A stretch of DNA of 64,000 nucleotides from assembly GCA_910577045.1 (NCBI GenBank), contig CAJTLB010000001.1, forward strand, positions 62,001 through 126,000, written 5' to 3'. Source of the stretch: an uncultured Lachnospiraceae bacterium. GTDB taxonomy: Bacteria > Bacillota > Clostridia > Lachnospirales > Lachnospiraceae. The position numbers and the translations under genes are program-made. The first letter of the stretch is position 1; each line of letters opens with the position of its first letter. Shown piece by piece: positions 35,514-43,800 of this stretch. A model generated the notes under the pieces. That model saw only the letters and a list, made by a program, of their open reading frames with translations, was not told where the DNA came from and did not search any database.

Positions 35514-37178
35514 TTGAAAAATGAGAATAATTCAAGAGTGAAAGTTATCCCTTTAGGTGGTATGGAACAGATTGGGATGAATATGACAGTCATTGAATTT
35601 GAGGATAATATTATCGTGGTAGACTGTGGGTTATCTTTTCCAAGTGATGATATGCTTGGGATTGATTTAGTAATACCAGATATCACATATTTAAAGGAAA
35701 ATGTGGATAAGGTAAAGGGATTTGTTTTTACACATGGGCATGAGGACCATATTGGGGCAGTCCCCTATATTTTAAAAGAGTTAAATGCGCCACTGTATGG
35801 GACGAAACTTACAATGGCATTAATTGACCATAAATTAAAGGAACACAATATCTTAAAAACAACAAAAAGAAAAGTGGTAAAATATGGGCAGTCTATTAAT
35901 TTAGGCTGTTTTAGGATTGAATTTATTAGGACAAACCATAGTATTGCAGATGCAGCGGCGCTTGCTATTTATACGCCAGCAGGGACAATTATCCATACAG
36001 GAGATTTTAAAGTAGATTATACGCCTGTATTTGGGGATATGATTGATTTACAGCGGTTTGGGGAAATTGGGAAAAAGGGCGTGTTAGCACTATTATGTGA
36101 TAGTACCAATGCGTTGCGTCCAGGTTTTACTATGTCGGAACGGACAGTAGGAAAAACATTTGACAATATTTTTTCAGAACATCGTAGTAACCGCATTATT
36201 GTTGCTACATTTGCTTCTAATGTAGACAGGGTACAACAGATTATTAACTCAGCATATAAGTATGGCCGTAAGGTAATTATTGAAGGCAGGAGCATGGTAA
36301 ATGTAATTGGTACGGCAAGCGAGCTTGGATATATTAATATTCCTGAGAATACCTTAATTGATATAGAAGCTATGAAGAACTATACAGATGAGCAGATTGT
36401 AATGATAACGACTGGAAGCCAGGGAGAATCCATGGCAGCACTTTCTAGGATGGCAGCTTCCATACACAAAAAGGTGACAATTAAGCCAAATGATACTATT
36501 ATCTTAAGCTCTACCCCTATTCCCGGAAATGAAAAGGCAGTATCCAAGGTGATTAATGAGTTATCCATGAAAGGTGCAGAAGTTATCTTCCAAGATACGC
36601 ATGTATCTGGCCATGCTTGCCAAGAAGAAATTAAGTTAATTTATTCTTTACTTCATCCAAAGTATTCTGTACCAGTACATGGGGAATTCCGCCATTTAAA
36701 GTCACAGGCAGAGATTGCAGCAAGTCTTGGCATCCCAAAAGAGAATATCTATATTTTGCGTTCTGGTGATGTATTAGAATTAGGGAATGAGGAAGCAGGC
36801 GTAACAGGGCATGTCCCAAGTGGCAGTATTCTAGTAGATGGCCTAGGAGTAGGGGATGTGGGGAATATTGTACTTCGGGATCGGCAAAATCTTTCTGAAA
36901 ATGGGATTATTATTGTAGTTTTAACCCTAGAAAAGTATAGTAACCAGCTTTTGGCAGGGCCGGATATTGTATCTAGGGGATTTGTATATGTAAGAGAATC
37001 TGAGGATTTAATGGAAGAAGCAAGGCTGGTAGTAAGCGAAGCGGTTGAGGATTGCCTAGAGAGGAATATTTCTGATTGGACAAAAATAAAAAATGTAATA
37101 AAAGATAGTTTAAATGATTACTTGTGGAAGAAAATGAAGAGAAATCCGATAATTCTGCCTATTATAATGGAGGTATAA
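35514..37178 (+). CDS. rnj: Ribonuclease J
   Basis: A 554-residue RNase J, a zinc-dependent endo- and 5'-3' exoribonuclease in mRNA decay and rRNA maturation. The metallo-beta-lactamase motif is THGHEDHIGAVPY. The beta-CASP region includes EGRSMVNVI and TTGSQGESMAALSRMA, followed by HVSGHACQEE and a C-terminal domain. The start is a TTG at 35514, six bases after a perfect AGGAGGTG; the closer ATGs at 35510 and 35521 are out of frame. Confidence 0.95.
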   Translation: MKNENNSRVKVIPLGGMEQIGMNMTVIEFEDNIIVVDCGLSFPSDDMLGIDLVIPDITYLKENVDKVKGFVFTHGHEDHIGAVPYILKELNAPLYGTKLTMALIDHKLKEHNILKTTKRKVVKYGQSINLGCFRIEFIRTNHSIADAAALAIYTPAGTIIHTGDFKVDYTPVFGDMIDLQRFGEIGKKGVLALLCDSTNALRPGFTMSERTVGKTFDNIFSEHRSNRIIVATFASNVDRVQQIINSAYKYGRKVIIEGRSMVNVIGTASELGYINIPENTLIDIEAMKNYTDEQIVMITTGSQGESMAALSRMAASIHKKVTIKPNDTIILSSTPIPGNEKAVSKVINELSMKGAEVIFQDTHVSGHACQEEIKLIYSLLHPKYSVPVHGEFRHLKSQAEIAASLGIPKENIYILRSGDVLELGNEEAGVTGHVPSGSILVDGLGVGDVGNIVLRDRQNLSENGIIIVVLTLEKYSNQLLAGPDIVSRGFVYVRESEDLMEEARLVVSEAVEDCLERNISDWTKIKNVIKDSLNDYLWKKMKRNPIILPIIMEV

Positions 37179-37181
37179 TGA

Positions 37182-37538
37182 ATGGATTCGAAAATAGAGG
37201 AAAAAGCAAAAGAACTGGCAAATTTAATCCGAAATAGCCAAGACTACAAAAATTATTTATTGTGCAGAGAATTATTAAAAGAAGAGCCACAGCTTTATAA
37301 AAAGGTAAACCGGTTCCGAAGGGATAATTTCTTACTCCAGATAGAAGGGGAGACAGAAAAGCTGTATGATGAAATGGAGAAGATACAAAATGATTTTGCC
37401 CCAGTCCGCCGGGATATAAGAGTAAGCGGGTTTTTACAATATGAGCATCATTTATGTATGATGATTCAGCAGATAGAAGAACTTCTAATGGAAGATTTGG
37501 ATTTTGATGTAGAGTTTCTGGAGGAAAACTATGATTAG
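37182..37538 (+). CDS. YlbF/YmcA family regulator
   Basis: A 118-residue all-helical protein of the YlbF/YmcA (Com_YlbF) family, starting MDSKIEEKAKELANLIRNSQDY. In Bacillus subtilis these proteins form a complex that directs RNase Y and affects competence, biofilm and sporulation. Encoding directly after RNase J supports a role in mRNA processing (inference). GGAGG precedes ATG 37182; the ATG at 37178 is out of frame. Confidence 0.85.
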   Translation: MDSKIEEKAKELANLIRNSQDYKNYLLCRELLKEEPQLYKKVNRFRRDNFLLQIEGETEKLYDEMEKIQNDFAPVRRDIRVSGFLQYEHHLCMMIQQIEELLMEDLDFDVEFLEENYD

Positions 37539-37908
37539 GAAAGCAGCAGGATTAATTATTTCTATTTCCCTGCAAATGATTGTATGCGCGTTAGTAGTTA
37601 TTTTTTTATATGATGCAGGAGTAAAAGGCTTTGCTTTTGGGGAATCTATTTTTTCTAATGCTGCGGTATCTTCGCCCGGCAATGGAAGGGATATGATTGT
37701 AATTATAGAAAAAGGGGCTTCTGATCTGGATGTGGCGAAATTATTAGAAAGTAAAGGATTAATTGAAGATTATAAAGTATTCCTAGTACAGACAGTGTTA
37801 TATAAGGCTACACTTTATCCAGGGACTTATACATTAAATACTTCAATGACACCAGAGGAGATGCTAGATATATTAATGCAGGAATCAAAGACAGAGGAAG
37901 AAAAATGA
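37531..37908 (+). CDS. Short MltG/YceG-like membrane protein without catalytic domain
   Basis: A 125-residue protein with one N-terminal transmembrane segment (about residues 7-28) and an outer domain matching only the LysM-like N-terminal part of the endolytic transglycosylase MltG (IEKGASDLDVAKLLESKGLIEDYKVF, LYPGTYTLNTSMTPEEML). The catalytic YceG domain with its Glu is missing. The position before trmR equals that of yrrL (mltG) in Bacillus subtilis, so this is a shortened orthologue. It overlaps ylbF and ends in ATGA with trmR. Confidence 0.8.
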   Translation: MIRKAAGLIISISLQMIVCALVVIFLYDAGVKGFAFGESIFSNAAVSSPGNGRDMIVIIEKGASDLDVAKLLESKGLIEDYKVFLVQTVLYKATLYPGTYTLNTSMTPEEMLDILMQESKTEEEK

Positions 37909-38573
37909 TAGTGGAAGAACGGGTTGTATCCTATATCCATTCTTTAGATAGTGGGAATGGAGAATTTCTAGATAAGCTCCGCTTTCAGGCAGAGGAAGAT
38001 AAGATACCTATTATCCGGCAAGAAACAGAACAATTACTAAAAGTATTGCTTCGGCTAAAACAGCCGAAGCATATTTTAGAGGTAGGGACTGCAATAGGGT
38101 ATTCAGCACTTGTAATGGCAGCCAATGTACCAGAAGAATCCAAGATTACTACAATAGAAAAGTATGAAAAGCGTATTCCTTTGGCATATCAAAATTTTCA
38201 GGATGCGAAAATGGAGGATAAAATTACTCTGTTAGAGGGAGATGCAATTGAAATTTTAAAAACACTTACACCGGCTTATGATTTTATTTTTATGGATGCG
38301 GCAAAAGGGCAATATCTAAATTTTTTCCCAGAGGTTATGCGCCTTTTGGAAAATGGCGGGATATTGGTATCAGATAATGTGTTACAGGATGGGGATATTA
38401 TGGAATCCCGTTATCTGGTAACAAGGAGGAACCGTACAATACATGCCAGAATGAGGGAATACCTCTATGTATTGACCCATACGCCACAGCTTCAGACATC
38501 GGTGCTCCCGGTAGGAGACGGGCTTTCTGTTAGTGTAAAAATTGGTGCCAAAATAAAGGAGAAGATAAAATGA
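37905..38573 (+). CDS. trmR: tRNA 5-hydroxyuridine methyltransferase TrmR
   Basis: A 222-residue SAM methyltransferase of the COG4122 class with motif I ILEVGTAIGYSALVMA, the acidic TTIEKYEKR, and FIFMDAAKGQY with metal-binding Asp; VSDNVLQDG follows. In Bacillus subtilis the gene in this position (yrrM) makes mo5U34 from ho5U34 in tRNA. It is translationally coupled to both neighbours by ATGA overlaps, and the next gene encodes the hydroxylating U32 protein, so the pathway is kept together. Confidence 0.88.
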   Translation: MIVEERVVSYIHSLDSGNGEFLDKLRFQAEEDKIPIIRQETEQLLKVLLRLKQPKHILEVGTAIGYSALVMAANVPEESKITTIEKYEKRIPLAYQNFQDAKMEDKITLLEGDAIEILKTLTPAYDFIFMDAAKGQYLNFFPEVMRLLENGGILVSDNVLQDGDIMESRYLVTRRNRTIHARMREYLYVLTHTPQLQTSVLPVGDGLSVSVKIGAKIKEKIK

Positions 38574-39802
38574 GACATCCAGAATTATTAATTCCAGCAA
38601 GCAGCCTAGAAGTATTAAAGGTTGCCGTAATATATGGTGCAGACGCAGTATATATTGGCGGTGAGGCATTTGGGCTAAGGGCGAAGGCAAAGAACTTTTC
38701 ATTAGAAGAAATGAAAGAGGGCGTTGCGTTTGCACATGCCCATCAGGTAAAAGTTTATGTTACTGCTAATATTCTTGCACATAACCAAGACTTAGCCGGG
38801 GTTAGGCAGTATTTTGAGGAATTAAAAGAGGTGGGGATGGATGCCCTTATTATATCGGATCCTGGCATTTTTACTATTGCTAAGGAAGTGCTCCCGCAAA
38901 CAGAAATCCATATTAGTACGCAGGCTAATAATACAAATTATGGGACGTATCAGTTTTGGTACAGGCAAGGGGCAAAAAGAGTAGTGTCAGCAAGGGAGCT
39001 TTCTTTAGAAGAAATCCGTGAAATACGGGCAAATATTCCAGAAGATATGGAAATAGAAACGTTTGTCCATGGGGCTATGTGTATTTCGTATTCTGGAAGA
39101 TGCTTATTAAGTAGTTTTCTTACAGGAAGAGATGCGAACCAAGGGGCATGTACCCATCCATGTAGATGGAAGTATGCGCTGGTAGAGGAAAACCGCCCTG
39201 GAGAATATATGCCAGTATTTGAAAATGACCGAGGCACTTATATTTTTAATTCTAAAGATTTGTGCATGATAGAACATATCCCAGAATTGTTGTCGGCAGG
39301 GATTGACAGCATGAAAGTAGAAGGAAGGATGAAAACCGCTTTATATGTGGCAACTGTGGCAAGGACATATCGTTTAGCTATAGATGAGTATAAAAAAGAC
39401 CCAAAACTTTATCAGAACCGTTTGCCATTCTATCGGGAAGAAATAGCAAAATGTACGTATAGGCAATTTACAACGGGGTTTTTCTTTGGCAAGCCAAATG
39501 AAAATACACAGATTTATGATAATAATACCTATACAAAAGAATATACGTATTTAGGCATTATTGGGGAAGCAAATAAGGACGGGCTGTATGCGATAGAACA
39601 GAGAAATAAATTTGTAGTAGGGGAGGAGATTGAGGTAATTAAGCCAGATGGCAGGAATTTAACGGTTTCTGTAAAAAAAATTACAGATGCGGATGGGAAC
39701 AATATGGATAGTGCACCACATCCAAAACAATTATTATATGTGGATTTAGGGCAAGAATTGTCACCATTTGATATATTGAGAAGAAAAGAAGAAATAAGAT
39801 AG
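38570..39802 (+). CDS. trhP: U32-family tRNA hydroxylation protein (TrhP-like)
   Basis: A 410-residue peptidase-U32-family protein with HPELLIPASSLEVLKVA, ADAVYIGGEAFGLRA, FVHGAMCISYSGRCLLSSF and DANQGACTHPCRW. The conserved cysteines could hold an iron-sulfur cluster. Members in this position (yrrN/yrrO, trhP) are needed for prephenate-dependent formation of ho5U34 in tRNA, the substrate of TrmR. It is the last gene of the operon and is followed by a strong terminator. A protease role is less likely. Confidence 0.88.
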   Translation: MRHPELLIPASSLEVLKVAVIYGADAVYIGGEAFGLRAKAKNFSLEEMKEGVAFAHAHQVKVYVTANILAHNQDLAGVRQYFEELKEVGMDALIISDPGIFTIAKEVLPQTEIHISTQANNTNYGTYQFWYRQGAKRVVSARELSLEEIREIRANIPEDMEIETFVHGAMCISYSGRCLLSSFLTGRDANQGACTHPCRWKYALVEENRPGEYMPVFENDRGTYIFNSKDLCMIEHIPELLSAGIDSMKVEGRMKTALYVATVARTYRLAIDEYKKDPKLYQNRLPFYREEIAKCTYRQFTTGFFFGKPNENTQIYDNNTYTKEYTYLGIIGEANKDGLYAIEQRNKFVVGEEIEVIKPDGRNLTVSVKKITDADGNNMDSAPHPKQLLYVDLGQELSPFDILRRKEEIR

Positions 39803-39819
39803 AGAAAGATTAAAATGGG

Positions 39820-39880
39820 AAAGGCACTTTAGGGAGTTTTATAGCATAAACTATAAGAAAACTCCCCGAGGTGCTTTTTT
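39820..39880 (+). terminator. Terminator between trhP and sigK
   Basis: Long hairpin with GGGAGTTTT/AAAACTCCC as its core, extended inward by ATAG/CTAT and outward by GCAC/GTGC, followed by seven T. It would stop read-through from the housekeeping operon. Its T-tract overlaps the sigK start region. Confidence 0.85.
39824..39852 (+). promoter_or_regulatory. Candidate sigma E-type promoter of sigK inside the terminator
   Basis: GCACTTT (39824-39830), 14 bp, then CATAAACT (39845-39852). The Bacillus sigma E consensus is about GCATATT-N14/15-CATACAHT, so the match is 5/7 and 7/8. The same -10 also fits the sigma K form CATANNNTA. Transcription would start near 39858, after the left arm of the hairpin, so the transcript escapes the terminator. 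It is inferred from sequence only. Confidence 0.55.
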
Positions 39881-40485
39881 TGAAATTATTTCCTACTCCG
39901 CTTACACCTGAGGAAGAACGTTATTACCTGAAGCGGTACAAAGAAGGCGATAAGGAAGCAAAACAAATTTTAATAGAACGTAATATGCGCCTTGTGGCAC
40001 ATTTAGTGAAAAAATATCATGTGGCAGACAGGGATATGGAAGATCTAATTTCTGTAGGAACAATAGGACTAATTAAGGCGGTCAATACATTTAATACAGA
40101 TAAAAATAATAGGCTGGCTGCTTATGCTTCAAAATGTGTGGAGAATGAATTGTTAATGCTGTTTCGGAGCGAAAAAAAGCGAACAAGGGAAAGTTCTTTA
40201 TATGAGCCGCTTGGAACCGATGCAGAAGGGAATTCGATCCGGCTTTTAGATATTTTGGAATGTGAAGAAGAGGACATATTAGAGCGTGTAGACATGGAGG
40301 AGAAAACAGGAAGGCTATATGAACTTATGAAAAAGCTTCTTTCAGAAAGAGAAAAAGAGATTATTTGCTTGCGGTATGGGTTGGCAGGCGCACAAGAAGT
40401 AACACAAAGAGAAATAGCAGATGCCATGGGAATATCAAGGAGCTACTCTCCTGTAATTATAGGGATAAAATTGGAAAAAGAATAA
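39880..40485 (+). CDS. sigK: Sigma K, N-terminal part of a gene split by an intervening element
   Basis: Late mother-cell sporulation sigma factor. Region 2 is intact (LVAHLVKKY, DLISVGTIGLIKAVNTF, AYASKCVENELLMLF), as is region 3/4 up to TQREIADAMGISRSY. The reading frame then enters the element and ends after 12 unrelated residues at 40485. Codons 1-188 are genuine; the next 23 are at 53820-53891. TTG 39880 lies six bases after GAGGTG; a GTG at 39871 would overlap that site. The protein begins MKLFPTPLTPEEE and lacks the inhibitory pro-sequence of B. subtilis sigma K, as reported for Clostridioides difficile. It cannot function without rejoining the halves because the recognition helix is cut. 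Confidence 0.93.
   Translation: MKLFPTPLTPEEERYYLKRYKEGDKEAKQILIERNMRLVAHLVKKYHVADRDMEDLISVGTIGLIKAVNTFNTDKNNRLAAYASKCVENELLMLFRSEKKRTRESSLYEPLGTDAEGNSIRLLDILECEEEDILERVDMEEKTGRLYELMKKLLSEREKEIICLRYGLAGAQEVTQREIADAMGISRSYSPVIIGIKLEKE
40425..40470 (+). other. Left recombination junction (att site) of the sigK element
   Basis: Host sequence ends ...TCAAGGAGC at 40443, followed by core TA (40444-40445) and the element arm CTCTCCTGTAATTATAGGG (40446-40464). The arm is the inverted complement, 17 of 19 bases, of the arm at 53801-53819. The coordinates given cover both half sites. Confidence 0.85.
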
Positions 40486-40618
40486 GAAAAAATAAGTAAG
40501 TAGGTAGGTAAATAATAGAAAATTTGGTTTTGTTTTGGAAATTTTAAAAATCATGTACAAAATGTATAAAAAAACAGGATAATCTTCCTTTGTTTTTACA
40601 TATTCAACATAATGATTA
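40486..40618. other. AT-rich non-coding segment at the element's left end
   Basis: After the out-of-frame sigK stop there is a short GTAA/GTAG tandem stretch (near 40492-40515) and AT-rich sequence. No open frame with a ribosome site is seen before the promoter at 40619. Confidence 0.6.
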
Positions 40619-40647
40619 TTGTTATTCTAATATAGGAGTGTTATAAT
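40619..40647 (+). promoter_or_regulatory. Sigma A promoter of the giant surface protein gene
   Basis: TTGTTA (40619-40624), a 17-bp spacer and TATAAT (40642-40647) with extended -10 TGT. The promoter is vegetative in type, so the cargo should be made in growing cells. Confidence 0.82.
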
Positions 40648-40705
40648 ATACTAACAAAATGGAAAATTTAAGAAGATATTCTTATGATTTTTCGTGAAAT
40701 TGAAT

Positions 40706-40766
40706 AAACCTAAAATTGCCAAGTGCTTTGGGAGAAAAAATCGAAAAGCCTTATATTTTTAGGTTT
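40706..40766 (+). ncRNA. Possible structured 5' leader of the giant gene
   Basis: Within the ~147-nt leader, AAACCTAAAA (40706-40715) pairs perfectly with TTTTAGGTTT (40757-40766), enclosing a small hairpin CCAAG-tgc-TTTGG (40719-40731) and the purine-rich GGGAGAAAAAATCG. This resembles a closed riboswitch-like or protein-binding structure but matches no class I can name, and no terminator follows it. Confidence 0.35.
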
Positions 40767-40800
40767 GAAGATTTAAAATTATAAAAATAGGAGGGAAAAA

Positions 40801-43800
40801 ATGTTAAACAAAAGTATTTTATCGTTTGTGCTTTCTTTTAGCATGCTAATAACTCCGGTTACAAATGGGGTGGGTATAAGCATTGTTTCTGCAGATAGCC
40901 CAACTTCTATGGAAGTTATTAGCTCGTTGCCTACCGAAGAGGATGATGGTTTGCTAGAAAGTACTACTACCCCATCGCCTACAGAAGTAGGGGATGAGTT
41001 GCAGGAAGAAACAAGCACCTCACCTACAGAAGGCGATGAGTTGCAGGAGGAAACAAGTTCTTTACCTAACGAAGAGGATAATGAGTTGCAGGAGGAAACA
41101 AGTTCATTCTCTACAGAAGCAGGAGATGAGCAAGAAGAAACGAGTTCATTACCTAAAGAAGATGGTGTGCTAGAAGAAACCAGCCCATCGTCTACAGAAG
41201 TAAATGGTGACGTATTGGATAATACAGGGGCAAATGGGGAGAAAGAAAGCAGTACTCCTGTAGAAAGCACGGTTTCTACGGAAGTTACCATTCCATCACC
41301 TATACAGGTAAATAATAATTTACCAAAAGAGATTGAAGCAAACACAATGGCACCATATGCTATGGCTGACAATGTGTATATTGACGAAGATTTTGAAAGC
41401 TATGGGGCAGGTGAAATTATTCGTTCTGCTGCTAAAGAAGATTCAGCGGCACCAGAACCAGTACAAAAAGGGCAAATTATATATCAAGCAGGTAGAAGAA
41501 ATAATGGGCCTATTAATTGTATTGCAAGCATAACGAATGGGAATGATGGACAATGCTTGGATATTAATGAAGACGGATATGCAGATGCAAGTAGAGGCAT
41601 TTCTTTTGTATTTAATTATGCAAAAAGTGTTCCATCTATTTCAGAGCTACGTAATGAAAGTGCACTTCTGGAACTTAGTATGGATGTAACTTCTACACAA
41701 AAATTTGAGATTACAGGGTTTGGGGAAGTTCCTGCTATTTCAGAAGCACATGTCCAAGCAGTTATTGATCCAGTAAATAATAAGCAGTATATAATTGCTA
41801 CAAAAGCAAATGGAGAATTAATATTATCTTCTGTAGAAAATCTTAGTGCAACAGGTTTTACAGGGGCAACTTTTTATTCAAAAGATACAAAGGCACAAAT
41901 TGATAATTTAAAAGTAATGTCAAAATCTGCGGATATAGGATTAGTAACAGTTACTGTAAAAGATGGCAGCAATGCTATAGCAGGCGTAGATGTTACAATT
42001 GGGGAATATACAATACAAACAGACGCTTCTGGAAAGGCTGTATTTGCACTTCCAAATGGGACATATTCTGTAGAGGCTTCTAAAGCAGGATATGAGCATA
42101 CTGCAGGAAAGGGAGATAATGCAATTGAAAACTTTACTGTATCATCAACAACAGAGGCAGTAGAATTAACTTTATTATCTCAGTCTTATGAAAAGTATCC
42201 AGGTGAGGTATCTGTAAGTGGCGGGCAAAATTTTATTGCAGCCCCTAAAGAAGGAGACCCTGTAAAGACTACCGCATTTATTTTTTCCGTAAAGGATCAG
42301 ATGGGGATTCCAATGACTCCTGATGAGTATGGGACAACTTGGAGTATTTATCCGGCAGGTACAACAAAAGCAGACCCAAATGTTACAATTGATGGAAATG
42401 GTGTAGTTTCTGTTTCGCGTGCATTTAATACAACAAATGGAGTTGCTGCTTATGAAGTGACAGCACAGGCATCTACAGAAGATAAGTATGAACGTGCAAG
42501 TAAAACACTTTATATTGGAAATTGCAATATAATATATTATGATCCAATAAATTGGGAAATACCAGCAGCAACCAGAAATCTTACAAAAAATTTAGATACA
42601 GCTGTTTCGCTTCCAGAGGTGTCAAGTATTACATTAGGTTTGGAATATCAGTCAGAACCTGAAAAGCAGTCTACCATTGCACTTCTTTCTAATGGTGGCA
42701 AATTGACAGGTGTCCAGTGTTTAAAGGATTATACAATTACTGCGTGGACGGGATGGACAGGTAATTCAAATATGAATCAGGAGACTGATGTAGGTAAATT
42801 TAGTGAGAGTGGCATAGTTTCGAATGGAAAAGTAACAGAGGTTACTTTCACAATTAACAGAAAAACACAGACAATTACAGTTTCTTGTGGTACAGAAACA
42901 GTATCTATGCCATTTACGGTAAGCGCAGATAAAATTACTGGTTTACAGTATGGATTGTATAGGAATGGTGGTGCTCTTGTAGTAAAAAATATATTAATTG
43001 AAGAGCCAAACAGTGATTATTTAGCAATTACAGGTGATGCAGATTTTGCAAAGGTTTCTGGGCAGACTGTAACAAGGGAATATACATTAGGCCAGACAGA
43101 GATAATTCCTGAGGAAACTTTTAGCTGGAATATAACAGGAACCGATACTACAGGTGTTTCTATAGCGAATGGGGTGCTTTCTGTAACAGATACAGCAAAA
43201 GCAGGGACTTATACCATTACTGCAACAAGTAACCTAAATCCAGGGAAGACAGCAGATTTAAGTGTGGAAATTGGTGATTTCCAGACAATTGATCCAAAGA
43301 AGGCTGTTATTTCTGGGGCAGGGGCATTGACATTAGAGAGCAAGGGAGTAGCATATTCGGTTGCTACAGCGATTGACTCTTATGGGGATGATGTGGCAAA
43401 GCTTCTTCCTGCTGCAAAATGGACTTCAAGCAATACAAATGTAGTAACCATTACAAATGATGGCAAGGCAACTGCTGTCGGTTCAGGAACAGCAACCTTG
43501 ACAGCGACAATTACAAATGGCAGCGCAGTTTCTACCCTAACAAAAGAAGTAACAGTTGCAGCATATTATATTATTATGGATGTATCTGGCAACACAACAA
43601 CAGTAGATACTTCTGCATTAATTTCAAATGCAAATGTGAATGGTTATCAGATAACAACTTCTAAAGCAGGAGTGCTGGTAAAGCAGACAGTAGTAGCAAG
43701 TGTACCTGCCAGCGTGGATACCACTGGCGCGGACAAATTGGAAATTGCCCCAGTATTCTTTTATAATATGGGTTCTGTAGGAGAACATGGAGAACTTGGC

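Noticed and set aside
40380..40485. sigK simply truncated by a frameshift
   Set aside because: No frame shift near 40446 restores the family sequence locally, whereas the exact missing C terminus is present at 53820-53891 and joins in frame at a shared TA next to recombinase genes.
40706..40766. c-di-GMP riboswitch upstream of the giant gene
   Set aside because: The ATCGAAAAGCC stretch is only loosely similar to the conserved GACGCAAAGCC, and the other conserved block is missing.
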